A stretch of DNA of 64,000 bases from Alkalitalea saponilacus (GCF_900168165.1 NZ_FUYV01000013.1:1-64000), one strand, 5' to 3'; counted from the first letter of the stretch, positions 46,501-55,776 are shown. Numbers and translations: made by a program. Notes: generated by a model from the sequence alone, not told the origin.

Positions 46501-46895
46501 TCTTCTAATCCTGCAGGATGATGTGGACTCGCTACTATATCGAAACGATCATACTCTCGGTTGTAAACCGATATTACGTCAGAAGATACAACCCATAACC
46601 TGTTAGCCGAGTCAACCAACAGATGCTCAATCTGATTACCTGCTAATCCAGCGTTCAATTGATTATCAACTGCCCGATAAACCCGTATCTCATGACCATC
46701 AAATCGATTTAAGCCATCCCTGGTGCCTATCCAAATGTACCCGTCATCGTCCTGAGCCATATGTGTTACATAATGGCTTGAAAGATTTACGTAGTCGGGT
46801 AATCGCTTAAAATACAGATCGGGGTACTGAGCAAACCCAATTTGGACACTCAACACCAACCAAATAACTACCACACTTTTGAGTAATCTTTTCAC
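43557..46895 (-). CDS. Membrane sensor histidine kinase with Reg_prop/Y_Y_Y periplasmic sensor
   Basis: 1112 residues. After a signal peptide, about 650 residues form two seven-bladed Reg_prop propellers (repeated WIGTRDGLNRFD, WIGTHGGGVNQF, WIGTAYGLCVMD blades). A Y_Y_Y domain (about 700-775; NLSPGRYVFRVKAANNDGIW) and one membrane helix (about 785-805) follow, then a coiled coil. HisKA has His894 in SIIAHDLRSPFNTILGFSS, and HATPase_c has NLLINAVKFTPRGG, DTGVGLGPSD and GSGLGLVL. It stops there: no receiver and no AraC-type HTH, unlike hybrid HTCS regulators of polysaccharide loci. No response regulator or glycan-use genes are nearby. Confidence 0.9.
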   Translation of the reverse strand: MKRLLKSVVVIWLVLSVQIGFAQYPDLYFKRLPDYVNLSSHYVTHMAQDDDGYIWIGTRDGLNRFDGHEIRVYRAVDNQLNAGLAGNQIEHLLVDSANRLWVVSSDVISVYNREYDRFDIVASPHHPAGLEEFYFNHMEIDLYGRLTLCTGNDLFYFDDATKSFQHLLSTALGYIYSYAFDKQGGIWIGHYNSGGVSYYSDYEADVPLFVLEATLHPSRDQISVIDLEVDDQFLWVGIEHGGIARVDRETGAIQNYFHDTSERFVTRFFTDATGTLWSVDYSGMKVYVEEEDRFHGYYHDSHMPGSIRPNLNGVFQDIQGNYYTYYNGEGVYTSSVARGFQLYNESDYYYWHVRQSNISAVHEDVYGNLWLGGFSGGLTVFNWGSGEILWYPSTENIPGKIGRGSVLSIFQDSKSRMWLGTHNGGLHLYDESSNRFEAWRADGSNGSLSNNDVRAIAEDSRGNLWIGTHGGGVNQFLVDENIFVLYNELNSTLNSEWIHYLMVDRDDKLWIGTAYGLCVMDIESQEFRSFYAEPGNPEAIHGNQVITILESGNGTIWIGTNNGLFRFNKTNETFIRCDQDFRNSYITSIEEDQNGELWVGTLFGLHRYNPETGDLFHFDENDGIQGPGFNNNASYFNGEDILFFAGSGGVNAFNPDNLHYNSTPPELKFSKFLLFNREVTDYESSSVLNKEINWVDEIVLDHTQNFFSFEFVALNMINSHRNEYAVMMEGFDDGWVYIGSRRQVSYTNLSPGRYVFRVKAANNDGIWNEEGISVKVRILPPWYKTVWFYTAITLVILILIISIFRIRTANLIKQKKRLARIVSEQTRKLRKSNRELMHRATELNRINKILEERQKLITDQREELESQADHLQKSNRELIKLINTKDKLFSIIAHDLRSPFNTILGFSSLLSEFSDQDDREQVREHARIIHDSSLVVFNLLENLLYWARTQTNDIQFSPVHTDLNEIVNENFILIDDGAKKKEIEVDVSDYQNLPVFADINMMRTVIRNLLINAVKFTPRGGKISVSSEEINDRVFIYIKDTGVGLGPSDIDQILTLGASSSTKGTEGEKGSGLGLVLCNEFIQKNGGKLLIESKPGLGSSFGFSLPRGVKKI

Positions 46896-47233
46896 ATCTC
46901 ACCTTTAATCATTACTGCATTATACGTGATTAAATTAAAAAATGTTATCATTTTTTTAATCCTTTATCTATTCATAATCAGCCCCAAGTCATGCATAAAT
47001 ATTAATTAAGCGACTCCCTTGTAAACAATAGATTTTTCCTAATCAATTCCGACGGTGTAAAAAACACACAATAAACTGAAATGTCTGTTTTTAAATAACA
47101 AACTAAATAGCATCATCTATCCAAGTAGCTTAACATATTATTATTTGAAAAACAGTTATTTTTTTTCAAATAATTGCTTTTTTTTGAAAACTGATTATTA
47201 GATTCTATAAAGCTGAATGCCTATTTTAAACAA
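46896..47233. other. AT-rich gap without recognisable gene
   Basis: Between the histidine kinase and asnS. No plausible reading frame or structured RNA recognised. Two similar segments near 47142-47204 (TTTGAAAAACAGTTATT and TTTGAAAACTGATTATT) and an inverted TTATTTGAAAAA / TTTTTCAAATAA pair look like a degenerate local repeat. Confidence 0.4.
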
Positions 47234-47266
47234 AAACAGCCTGTTCGTATTACGAACAGACTGTTT
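47234..47266 (-). terminator. Terminator of asnS
   Basis: AAACAGCCTGTTCGTA, one base, and a near-exact reverse complement (15 of 16). It lies 30 bases beyond the asnS stop and is followed on the minus strand by TTTTTGTTTAAAATAG. Confidence 0.75.
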
Positions 47267-47295
47267 ACATATTATAAAGTTCTCTAAAGACGAAA

Positions 47296-48735
47296 TTAAA
47301 ACTCAGCATTTTTTGGAGTCCTTGGGAACGGAATGACATCCCGAATATTACCCATCCCGGTAACAAACAGCATCAGTCTTTCAAATCCAAGACCAAATCC
47401 ACTATGTGGTACGGTTCCAAATTTGCGGGTTTCCAGATACCACCACATCTCCTCAACAGGAATATCCATTTCCTCCATTCTTGCCACCAGTTTGTCGTAG
47501 TTTTCTTCCCGTTGCGAACCTCCGATGATCTCCCCTATTTGTGGAAATAAAACATCCATGGCTCTAACCGTTTTGTTTTCCTCATTTAACTTCATGTAAA
47601 AAGCTTTGATCTCCTTGGGATAATCGGTAAGAATAACAGGTTTCTTAAAATGACGTTCAACAAGGTAACGCTCATGCTCACTTTGCAGATCGGCTCCATA
47701 TCCTTCAATTGGATATTTGAATTGTCCCTTTTTATTGGGTTTGCTGTTACGCAGTATCTCGATAGCTTCCGTATAGGTCAATCGCACAAAATCATCTTCC
47801 AGCACGAATTTTAATTTTTCAATCAATTCCATGCTTTTCTCATCGGCTTTTTTATTCTTCTCCTCCTCTTTAAGCCTATTGCTGAGAAAATTTAAATCGT
47901 CAGCACAATTATCCAAAGCATATCTAATCAGGTATTTCAGAAACTCCTCAGCCAAATCCATGTTGTCATTCAAATCGTAAAAAGCCATCTCCGGCTCAAT
48001 CATCCAAAACTCAGCCAGGTGACGCGTTGTATTTGAATTCTCAGCTCTGAATGTGGGGCCAAAGGTGTATATATCAGCTAATCCCATGGCAGCCAACTCT
48101 CCCTCTAACTGTCCGGAAACCGTCAAATTAGTGGGACGACCAAAAAAATCTTTGGAGAAATCTATGGCTCCATCATCATTCTTAGGAATGTTATCAAGAT
48201 TGAGTGTTGTAACCTGAAACATCTCACCTGCTCCTTCTGCATCAGAAGATGTGATGATGGGTGTATGAATATTCACAAAACCTTTTAATGAAAAAAAGCT
48301 ATGAACAGCAAATATCATGGCATGGCGAACTCTTGCAATGGCACTGAAAGTATTGGTTCGAAAGCGCAAATGCGCTTTCTCACGAAGGAATTCCAGCGAA
48401 TGCTTTTTAGGTTGCAGAGGATACTCATTCACATCACAGTCGCCAATGACTTCTATTTTCTTTGCCAGCAGCTCAACATTTTGTCCGGTTCCCTGCGATT
48501 GATTCAACTCTCCCACAACAGCCAGTGAAGCTCCGGTATTTGCACGACGCAACAACTCTTCTCCAAACAATTCAACATCGGCTACAATCTGAAGGTTATG
48601 AATAGTTGATCCATCATTCATTGCAATAAAGCTCACCTGCTTATTTCCTCTTCTGGTTCTGACCCAGCCTTTTACTAAAAACTCCTTACCAGTTTCTTCA
48701 CTTTTAAGTACCTCAACAATTTTTGTGCGTCGCAT
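47296..48735 (-). CDS. asnS: Asparaginyl-tRNA synthetase
   Basis: 479 residues, normal length. N-terminal OB-fold anticodon-binding domain (about 15-105; [20 protein letters not shown]) and a class II catalytic core: motif 2 [28 protein letters not shown] and C-terminal motif 3 [16 protein letters not shown]. The residues EMAF and the SGQLEGE loop fit AsnRS rather than AspRS. Charges tRNA-Asn directly. Own terminator. Confidence 0.95.
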   Translation of the reverse strand: MRRTKIVEVLKSEETGKEFLVKGWVRTRRGNKQVSFIAMNDGSTIHNLQIVADVELFGEELLRRANTGASLAVVGELNQSQGTGQNVELLAKKIEVIGDCDVNEYPLQPKKHSLEFLREKAHLRFRTNTFSAIARVRHAMIFAVHSFFSLKGFVNIHTPIITSSDAEGAGEMFQVTTLNLDNIPKNDDGAIDFSKDFFGRPTNLTVSGQLEGELAAMGLADIYTFGPTFRAENSNTTRHLAEFWMIEPEMAFYDLNDNMDLAEEFLKYLIRYALDNCADDLNFLSNRLKEEEKNKKADEKSMELIEKLKFVLEDDFVRLTYTEAIEILRNSKPNKKGQFKYPIEGYGADLQSEHERYLVERHFKKPVILTDYPKEIKAFYMKLNEENKTVRAMDVLFPQIGEIIGGSQREENYDKLVARMEEMDIPVEEMWWYLETRKFGTVPHSGFGLGFERLMLFVTGMGNIRDVIPFPRTPKNAEF

Positions 48736-49035
48736 ATTCAGTCAGGTTATTACTATAAGTTAAATAAATTCTGAAAATTTAAAACATCTCTTTTTCCATG
48801 TGCGGATTCATGAAAATGAATTTGCACAGATCTCTTCTAATAAAAAAACTATTAAAGGGGATGTAAACAAAACTTTTCGGACTGTAAAAATAATCAATTA
48901 GATACAGAGAAAAGAGAGAATAGAATAAAAATATACGCTTTGATGTTAAAATACCCAAAACCAAAGGCCTGTCATTGAATAAATGCCCCTGCTTTTTTAT
49001 ATTGTGCATCAAAATCATTTAAAACTTACAAAAAA
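48736..49035. other. Divergent gap before the S9 peptidase gene
   Basis: 300 AT-rich bases between the starts of asnS and the S9 peptidase gene. It must contain both promoters, but no clear TAnnTTTG box stands out; nothing else is recognised. Confidence 0.35.
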
Positions 49036-51057
49036 ATGAAGGTATTAAGCATGATGGCTGCAATGATGTTTGGATTGTTAATTCACTCCATTGCAGAAAA
49101 GAGCCCGATTACTGCCGAAAATCTCTGGGAATTTGCCCGGGTTGGCAGCCCAACAGTTTCACCAGACGGAAAACAAACAGTCTTTCCTGTATCGACCTAT
49201 TGCATTGAAGAGAACAATTCCAAAACTCATCTCTATCTGATGAACAATGAGAATGGGAATTACCGACAGTTAACCTTTAATGGAAGTGAAAACTCTCCTG
49301 CATGGTCGCCGGATGGTCAATATATTGCATTTGTTTCGCGTCGAAACAATAACCCCGCACAACTTTTTATTCTGCCGCTATACGGCGGTGAACCCAGAAA
49401 AATTACAGATCTCCCTGTTGGAGTATTTGCCCCTAAGTGGTTCCCCAATGGAAAAAAACTTGCATTTGGGGCCAACATCCATCCCGACTATGATGGAGAT
49501 TGGGATCAGCTAAAGGAGATCCAGAAACAAAGCAGAGAGAACAAAGTAACCGCAAAAGTAACCGAAAATGTTATGTATCGGTTTTGGGACAGATGGATTA
49601 CCGACGGATTTTATCCACGACTTTTTACCGTTGATTTGAATTCGGAAACTGTTACTGACCTGATGCCCGGTACCAACAACTTTTTCAATATGATGGGTGG
49701 GGTAAATTACGATATTGCCCCTGACGGAAAAACCATTGTGGTAAGCATGAACTCAACCGAACCTCCCTATGAAAGATTAAATTACGATCTGTACTTGGTT
49801 CCAACTAATGGATCAGGAGAATTAACCAATATTACGGCAGACAATCCTGCTGACGATATGAATCCCGTATTTTCGCCCGACGGGAAAAAAATTCTTTACG
49901 GAGCGAAAGAAATCTACCATTTCTATGCGGATAAAACCGTCATGGTTCTTTACGACGTTGCAACCGGAAACAAACAAAGGCTAACCGATCACATAGATCT
50001 ATCCTGTGAAAATTGGTTTTTTAGCGAAAACGGACGCACCATTTACTTTCATGCACAAGATAATTCAATGACCTCCATCTTCAGCATCCCTGCAAATGGT
50101 GGACAACACACAGAGTTATTCGGCTCAGGCACCAACAGTGGGGCAGCTTTGGCAGGAAACCGGCATCTTATCTTTAATCATCACAACCTAAGCGCGGCAC
50201 CAGAACTATACAGGTTAAATCTGCGCAACAGACAGACAGAGAAAATGACCGGGTTTAACGATGATTTAGTTGCAACCATAAATTGGGGTTCTATTGAGAA
50301 TGTAACCTATAAGGGTGCAGAAGACCGCGATGTGCAAATGTTCATCAACTACCCACCCGATTACGACCCAAATAAAAAATATCCTTTGGTATTGATGATC
50401 CATGGTGGCCCCCACAGTATTTTTGGCGATTCATTTCATTTCCGGTGGAACAGCCAATTATTTGCAGCCCCCGGATACATAGTGGCCATGCCAAATTTTC
50501 ATGGCTCCACCAGTTTTGGTCAGGACTTTGCCATCAGCATACACGGAGAACATGCTCCTAAGCCTTTTGAGGACATCATGAAAGCGACCGATTACCTGAT
50601 TGAACGCGGCATTGTTGATGAAACCAGAATGGCTGCCACCGGAGGCAGTTATGGAGGATATATGGTAAGCTGGATCGCTGGTCATACCGATCGATTTGCC
50701 GCACTGGTTAATCATGCAGGAGTTTACGATCTGCATTTGCAATTTGCATCAGACTACTCCGGAAACAGAGCCTATCAATACAGCGGCTCTCCCTGGGAAA
50801 ACTTTGATCAGCTTAATGCAAACAACCCTGCGCAATTTGCACACAATTTTAAAACCCCGATGCTGGTTATTCATGGAGAGCTGGACTACAGGGTGCCAGT
50901 GGCTCATGGCTTTTTAATATATGGGATTTACAAATCGATGGGATTGGATGCCAGATTGGTCTATTATCCTGATGAGAATCACTGGATTTTAAATCCTCAA
51001 AATTCAATTTTCTGGTATGAAGAGCTTCACAACTGGTTGGAGAGATATTTAAAGTAA
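49036..51057 (+). CDS. S9-family prolyl oligopeptidase-type serine peptidase, exported
   Basis: 673 residues. A short N-terminal hydrophobic segment (VLSMMAAMMFGLLIHSIA) acts as a signal peptide. A seven-bladed propeller (about 30-410; VSPDGKQTVFPVSTY, WSPDGQYIAFVSRRNN) is followed by an alpha/beta hydrolase domain with the triad Ser538 (TGGSYGGYMVSW), Asp617 (HGELDYRVP) and His649 (DENHW). The architecture is that of acylaminoacyl/dipeptidyl peptidases (DPP5-like) used for periplasmic peptide breakdown. Single gene, ending in a perfect terminator. Confidence 0.92.
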   Translation: MKVLSMMAAMMFGLLIHSIAEKSPITAENLWEFARVGSPTVSPDGKQTVFPVSTYCIEENNSKTHLYLMNNENGNYRQLTFNGSENSPAWSPDGQYIAFVSRRNNNPAQLFILPLYGGEPRKITDLPVGVFAPKWFPNGKKLAFGANIHPDYDGDWDQLKEIQKQSRENKVTAKVTENVMYRFWDRWITDGFYPRLFTVDLNSETVTDLMPGTNNFFNMMGGVNYDIAPDGKTIVVSMNSTEPPYERLNYDLYLVPTNGSGELTNITADNPADDMNPVFSPDGKKILYGAKEIYHFYADKTVMVLYDVATGNKQRLTDHIDLSCENWFFSENGRTIYFHAQDNSMTSIFSIPANGGQHTELFGSGTNSGAALAGNRHLIFNHHNLSAAPELYRLNLRNRQTEKMTGFNDDLVATINWGSIENVTYKGAEDRDVQMFINYPPDYDPNKKYPLVLMIHGGPHSIFGDSFHFRWNSQLFAAPGYIVAMPNFHGSTSFGQDFAISIHGEHAPKPFEDIMKATDYLIERGIVDETRMAATGGSYGGYMVSWIAGHTDRFAALVNHAGVYDLHLQFASDYSGNRAYQYSGSPWENFDQLNANNPAQFAHNFKTPMLVIHGELDYRVPVAHGFLIYGIYKSMGLDARLVYYPDENHWILNPQNSIFWYEELHNWLERYLK

Positions 51058-51090
51058 AAAAAATGCCCCGCAATTGCGGGGCATTTTTTT
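51056..51090. terminator. Bidirectional terminator
   Basis: Perfect 20-bp palindrome TGCCCCGCAATTGCGGGGCA flanked by eight A and seven T, between convergent genes. The T run reaches into the stop codon of the biotin carrier gene. Confidence 0.9.
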
Positions 51091-51409
51091 ATTCCAATTC
51101 AATCATCAAGTGATTCTTAGGTATCTTTTCTCCCTTGGAAACATGAATATTCTTAATCTTTCCGTCAAAAGGCATCAACACCTTATTCATCATCTTCATA
51201 GCTTCAAGTATTAAAAGGATTTGGCCTTCTTTTACTTTAGCACCGGGCTTAACCTTAATATCGATAATAGTTCCCGGTATGTAAGATTTAATCTCTTTCG
51301 GATCGGGAGCTTTATAAGGTTTTCTGGTTGCATATTTAATGGTAAGCAAGGTCTTGTATTTACGCGCAGTCACGGCAAAATCGACCAGCTCAAGCTTTTT
51401 ATCTTCCAT
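51089..51409 (-). CDS. Biotin carboxyl carrier protein (acyl-CoA carboxylase/decarboxylase type)
   Basis: 106 residues: an N-terminal stretch followed by a biotinyl domain with the biotin-accepting Lys72 in ILEAMKMMNKVLMPFDGKI. The Pro/Ala linker common in such carriers is short. It lies 11 bases after the carboxyltransferase gene on the same strand, so the two form an operon: the carrier presents carboxybiotin to the carboxyltransferase. Neither a biotin carboxylase nor membrane decarboxylase subunits are present. Confidence 0.88.
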   Translation of the reverse strand: MEDKKLELVDFAVTARKYKTLLTIKYATRKPYKAPDPKEIKSYIPGTIIDIKVKPGAKVKEGQILLILEAMKMMNKVLMPFDGKIKNIHVSKGEKIPKNHLMIELE

Positions 51410-51420
51410 GATTGTGCATA

Positions 51421-52971
51421 TTAAAATGGTGGAATTCCGTGCTTTTTGTATGGTCTCTGATCATTCTTGTTGCTGGACACTTCAATGGCATGTAACAGCA
51501 AATGTCTGGTTTCTGATGGCTCAATTACGGAATCGATGTACCCTTTAGCTGCCGCTACATATGGATTTGCAAAACGCTCAATGTACTCCTGAACTTTTAC
51601 TTCACGCATTGCATCGGGATCTTCTGCCTCTTCAATCTCTTTCTTAAAGATAATGTTAGCAGCTCCTTCAGGTCCCATTACTGCAATTTCAGCCATTGGC
51701 CAGGCAAACATAAAGTCTGCTCCCAAGTGACGTGAGTTCATGGCAATATAACCTCCCCCATATGCTTTTCGCAATATCACTGTAATTTTTGGTACAGTAG
51801 CCTCAGAATAAGCATAAAGCACTTTTGCTCCATGGCGAATAACTCCGGCATGCTCTTGATCAACACCCGGCAAATATCCCGGCATATCTTCAAGGGTAAT
51901 GATCGGAATGTTAAATGCGTTACAGTAACGAATGAAACGGGCAGCTTTATCGGAACTGTCGCAGTCGAGCACCCCTGCCAAAACCAATGGCTGGTTTGCT
52001 ACAAAACCGGTGGTTTGTCCGTTCATACGGCCAAATCCGATAACAATGTTGGGAGCAAAAAACTCCTGAATTTCGAAGAAATCAGAGTCGTCAACAATGG
52101 CTTTAATAACATCCCTTACATCATAAGGCTGCTTTGGATCGGCTGGAATAATGTCCTCAATATTTCCTTTAAACTTAGGCTCTTTTGGAGGAAATGCTCT
52201 CGCCTTTTGTGTGTTGTTCCAGGGAATAAAGGTGATGAGCTTTTTAATCTGTTCAAAACACTCCATTTCGCTTCCGGCAAAGAAATGAGCATTACCTGTA
52301 ATTTCCGCGTGCACTCGCGCACCACCCAGTTCTTCCATGGAAATTTCTTCACCAAGTACCGTTTTAATAACGCTTGGCCCGGTAATAAACATTTTAGAAA
52401 TCTGATCAACCACGAAGACAAAGTCCGTTAACGCAGGTGAATAAACTGCTCCACCTGCACATGGTCCTAATATTACAGAAATCTGTGGAATAACTCCGGA
52501 AGCAATGGTATTGCGATAGAAGATCTCACCATATCCCGCAAGAGAATTTACTCCTTCCTGAATACGGGCTCCACCAGAGTCGTTGATTCCAATCAAAGGA
52601 ACCCGCATTTTCAATGCGTGATCCATAATTTTTGTAATCTTACGGGCGTGCATTAAGCCCAAAGATCCACCGGCAACAGTAAAGTCCTGTGCAAAAATAC
52701 AAACCGGTGCTCCATAAATGGTTCCGGTTCCTATAATCACACCGTCACCATGCAACTGCTTCTTGTCCATTCCGAAGTCACGGGCTTCGTGCTCAACAAA
52801 AAGGTCATACTCAGTGAAAGATTCATTGTCGAGTAGAGCTAAAATACGCGAGCGGGCGGTCATTTTACCCATCGCCATCTGCTTCTCAATGGCTTTTTCG
52901 CCACCTCCCAACTGAACCTTTTCTCTTCTTTTACGAAGATCAAGGATGTGCTTTTTCAATGACATACTCAA
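51421..52971 (-). CDS. Acyl-CoA carboxylase carboxyltransferase subunit (propionyl-CoA carboxylase beta / MmdA type)
   Basis: 516 residues. Two crotonase-like halves: N-terminal ARDFGMDKKQLHGDGVIIGT, IGINDSGGARIQEGVNSLAG, and C-terminal DMPGYLPGVDQEHAGVIRHG, MNSRHLGADFMFAWP. Moves a carboxyl group between biotin and propionyl/methylmalonyl-CoA. The sequence alone does not separate propionyl-CoA carboxylase (PccB) from methylmalonyl-CoA decarboxylase alpha (MmdA). Translated just before its biotin carrier. Confidence 0.9.
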   Translation of the reverse strand: MSMSLKKHILDLRKRREKVQLGGGEKAIEKQMAMGKMTARSRILALLDNESFTEYDLFVEHEARDFGMDKKQLHGDGVIIGTGTIYGAPVCIFAQDFTVAGGSLGLMHARKITKIMDHALKMRVPLIGINDSGGARIQEGVNSLAGYGEIFYRNTIASGVIPQISVILGPCAGGAVYSPALTDFVFVVDQISKMFITGPSVIKTVLGEEISMEELGGARVHAEITGNAHFFAGSEMECFEQIKKLITFIPWNNTQKARAFPPKEPKFKGNIEDIIPADPKQPYDVRDVIKAIVDDSDFFEIQEFFAPNIVIGFGRMNGQTTGFVANQPLVLAGVLDCDSSDKAARFIRYCNAFNIPIITLEDMPGYLPGVDQEHAGVIRHGAKVLYAYSEATVPKITVILRKAYGGGYIAMNSRHLGADFMFAWPMAEIAVMGPEGAANIIFKKEIEEAEDPDAMREVKVQEYIERFANPYVAAAKGYIDSVIEPSETRHLLLHAIEVSSNKNDQRPYKKHGIPPF

Positions 52972-53168
52972 TTAGTTTTGGTTAATTTAATGTTTATCAG
53001 CAAAATACACTAAAACTGACAAACCAATTGAAGGTGCATAATTACAAATTTTAACCCCAACAGGCTGCATTTTTATTGACTTTTTTTCACAGATAAACAA
53101 CAAACCGTTAATATTCAGAAAAATACAAAAGACATTTTTAATACATGGGAAAGGCAAGATTTCTCATG

Positions 53169-53198
53169 AGATAATAAATTTAATAAAATTTATTATCT
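53169..53198. terminator. AT-rich 13-bp inverted repeat after the LptF/G permease gene
   Basis: AGATAATAAATTT, loop AATA, exact reverse complement. Downstream of the minus-strand permease gene (stop at 53239) and upstream of the carboxyltransferase start. A weak AT-only stem, so terminator by position only. Confidence 0.4.
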
Positions 53199-53238
53199 AC
53201 TTCAATAAATAGAACTCCATGTAATGATTCAGAGTTAA

Positions 53239-54348
53239 CTATTTGGGTGCACGGCGATAAAGATAGGCAGCGACCAAAGCAAAAACAAAATTAGGAATCC
53301 ACACAGCAAGCCAGGGGCTCATATTGCCATTGATGGCAAAAGTGGTGCTCACCGTCATAAATAAAATGTATCCAAAACTCAGAGCAATACCAATCCCAAT
53401 ATGAAGCCCCATCCCTCCTCGCACCTTCCGTGAAGCAAGCGACAATCCCATAATGGATAAAATAAAAGCCGAGAAAGGAGATGCTTGTCGTCGATGCTTT
53501 TCAATCAGAAATTCTTCCACATTACCTACCCCGCGCTGCTGTTGTTCTTCGATGTATGTTGTCAGTTCAGGCGTGGTCATGGTTTCAAAAAACTTGCGTT
53601 CCTCTTTCAAATCGGCTGGACGCATGTTCAGGATGGTATCCATCTCCCTACCTTCGGTAATGATCTGCTTTTCGCGAGAGATGTATTCTCTTTTCACATA
53701 ATTCCTCAGAGACCATCCAGAGGTCGCTGTATCATAAACAGCAGATTGTGCTGTAATTTTCTTTCTTAACTGTTTTCCGTCGAAGACCTCCAGACTGAAA
53801 TCATCACCCACCTCACGCAAAGAGGAGTATCTCCGCACGTACACGTAAACGTTTGGTTCAATCTGCATGTGTATATTATTCATCCCGGTTTCGCGCCTTT
53901 TACGCACATAGGTGCTTTCAAAATCCAGGCGAACCTTATTGGCCGGAGGAATCACATATGACCCCAAAACAAAAGAGAATGCTCCAATAATAAAAGCCCC
54001 GACAATATATGGCACCATTAAACGCCTAAAACTTACCCCACTTGAAAGAATGGCGATGATTTCGGTTTGGTAAGCCATTTTTGAAGTGAAGAAAATTACC
54101 GCAATAAAAACAAACAGTGGCGTAAACAAATTGGCGAAGTAGGGGACAAAGTTTGCGTAATAATCAAACACAATGGCATTCAAAGGTGCAGCATTTTCAA
54201 GAAAATCATCAATCTTCTCCGCCAAATCGAATACAACCGATATGCTAATGATTAATAAAATAGCAAAGAAAAATGTACCAAGGAATTTCCGGAGTATATA
54301 AACATCCAGTTTTTTTAAGCCAAATAACTTAGTGTACCAACTCTCCAT
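53239..54348 (-). CDS. LptF/LptG-family lipopolysaccharide export permease
   Basis: 369 residues with the family layout: three N-terminal membrane helices (about 15-40, 55-75, 95-125; VYILRKFLGTFFFAILLIIS), a periplasmic beta-jellyroll (about 130-270) and three C-terminal helices ending in PWLAVWIPNFVFALVAAYLY. Inner-membrane part of the LptB2FG transporter that extracts LPS for transport to the outer membrane. Whether it is the F or G subunit is not decided by sequence alone. In Bacteroidota it commonly follows tgt, as here (270 bases downstream). Confidence 0.9.
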   Translation of the reverse strand: MESWYTKLFGLKKLDVYILRKFLGTFFFAILLIISISVVFDLAEKIDDFLENAAPLNAIVFDYYANFVPYFANLFTPLFVFIAVIFFTSKMAYQTEIIAILSSGVSFRRLMVPYIVGAFIIGAFSFVLGSYVIPPANKVRLDFESTYVRKRRETGMNNIHMQIEPNVYVYVRRYSSLREVGDDFSLEVFDGKQLRKKITAQSAVYDTATSGWSLRNYVKREYISREKQIITEGREMDTILNMRPADLKEERKFFETMTTPELTTYIEEQQQRGVGNVEEFLIEKHRRQASPFSAFILSIMGLSLASRKVRGGMGLHIGIGIALSFGYILFMTVSTTFAINGNMSPWLAVWIPNFVFALVAAYLYRRAPK

Positions 54349-54577
54349 CAGCAGTTGTTATAATTTACCTTTTTGAACAAGGATTTACAAAGGAACAAAA
54401 AAATGAACAATCTCCGAATCAATAGAGCGCAAGACTTTTAGATTACTAGATATTAGATGTGCTCAAACCCTTTATAATCTATAAATTGAACAACTATTAT
54501 TCAGTTCACACATCTGACAAACAGGCAAATAAAAAATCTTAACAAACCGATATCTAAAAAACAGATTAATGATATAG

Positions 54578-54602
54578 TTTGGTTCTGATAAACAGAACCA
54601 AA
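54578..54602 (-). terminator. Hairpin after tgt
   Basis: TTTGGTTCTG / CAGAACCAAA, 10-bp perfect stem, 5-base loop, 17 bases beyond the tgt stop. No T run follows on the minus strand, so termination is likely but not certain. The rest of the 270-base gap to the permease gene holds only AT-rich repeats. Confidence 0.5.
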
Positions 54603-54618
54603 AACTAAATATTACAAA

Positions 54619-55749
54619 CTACAATCTTACCTTTAATTGCTTTACCATTTGTTCTTTCCATTCAAAAAACGTGCCTTGGTTGATTTGCCTTCTGGCCTCA
54701 TCAACCAACCACATATAAAATGACAAATTATGGATTGAAGCAATTTGGGGACCAAGCATCTCTCCAGCAATAAAAAGGTGACGCAAATAAGCTTTCGAAT
54801 AAATCAAATCGAAAGCAGAGTTGCCATCCGGGTCGATGGGCGAAAAATCATCCTTCCACTTCTCATTTCTGATGTTTATGATTCCCTTTGACGTAAATAG
54901 CATTCCGTTTCGTCCATTTCGTGTTGGCATCACACAATCAAACATATCCACTCCCAGACTGATGGCTTCAAGTATATTGGCCGGAGTGCCTACCCCCATT
55001 AAATATCGTGGTTTATCTTCGGGAAGGATTTCATTGACAACCTGTATCATTTCATACATCACCTCTTCGGGTTCTCCAACCGCCAAACCGCCAATGGCAT
55101 TTCCCTCGCGATTCTGATTTGCTATAAACTCTGCAGATTGACGCCTTAAATCAGGAAACCCTGCTCCCTGAACGATCGGGAAAAAAGTCTGTCCATAATC
55201 ATAAAGCGGCTCAGTTGAGTCAAAACGTTCAATCCCTCTCAATAGCCATCGGTGTGTTAATTCCATCGATTTTTTGGCATAATTGAAATCGCTGTCTCCA
55301 GGCGGGCACTCATCAAACGCCATGATTATGTCTGCTCCGATTACCCTTTGGATATCAACCACATTTTCAGGTGTAAAAATGTGCTTCGAGCCATCTATGT
55401 GACTTTGAAATTCAGCTCCCTCTTCCTTCAATTTTCTGCGATGGCTTAACGAGAACACCTGAAATCCCCCACTATCAGTAAGAATCGGCTTTCCCCAGCC
55501 ATTGAATTTATGTAACCCTCCGGCTTTTCTCAAAACATCAATTCCAGGACGCAAATATAGGTGATAAGTATTTCCAAGAATAATCCGTGCCCTTACCTCC
55601 TGCTCCAGATCACGTACATGAATCCCCTTAACCGATCCAACAGTCCCGACAGGCATAAAAACCGGAGTTTCAATTTTTCCATGATCAGTTGTTATTTCTC
55701 CGGCACGTGCTTTCGAGAAAGCATCTTTTTTGTGCAATACAAAGTCCAT
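54619..55749 (-). CDS. tgt: tRNA-guanine transglycosylase
   Basis: 376 residues. Swaps G34 for preQ1 in tRNAs for Asp, Asn, His and Tyr (queuosine pathway). Visible: N-terminal GKIETPVFMPVGTVGSVKG, LTDSGGFQVFSL, DECPPGDSDF, and the nucleophile region GVDMFDCVMPTRNGRNG. At the place where E. coli and Zymomonas enzymes have the zinc C-x-C-x2-C, this protein reads FSPIDPDGNSAFDLIYSKAY with no cysteine; the later His of SIHNLSFY remains. The zinc site is therefore probably missing, which I believe is typical of Bacteroidota TGT. Divergent from the glycosyltransferase operon. Confidence 0.95.
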   Translation of the reverse strand: MDFVLHKKDAFSKARAGEITTDHGKIETPVFMPVGTVGSVKGIHVRDLEQEVRARIILGNTYHLYLRPGIDVLRKAGGLHKFNGWGKPILTDSGGFQVFSLSHRRKLKEEGAEFQSHIDGSKHIFTPENVVDIQRVIGADIIMAFDECPPGDSDFNYAKKSMELTHRWLLRGIERFDSTEPLYDYGQTFFPIVQGAGFPDLRRQSAEFIANQNREGNAIGGLAVGEPEEVMYEMIQVVNEILPEDKPRYLMGVGTPANILEAISLGVDMFDCVMPTRNGRNGMLFTSKGIINIRNEKWKDDFSPIDPDGNSAFDLIYSKAYLRHLFIAGEMLGPQIASIHNLSFYMWLVDEARRQINQGTFFEWKEQMVKQLKVRL

Positions 55750-55776
55750 TCGAATATATTTCTATTATAAGAAGCG

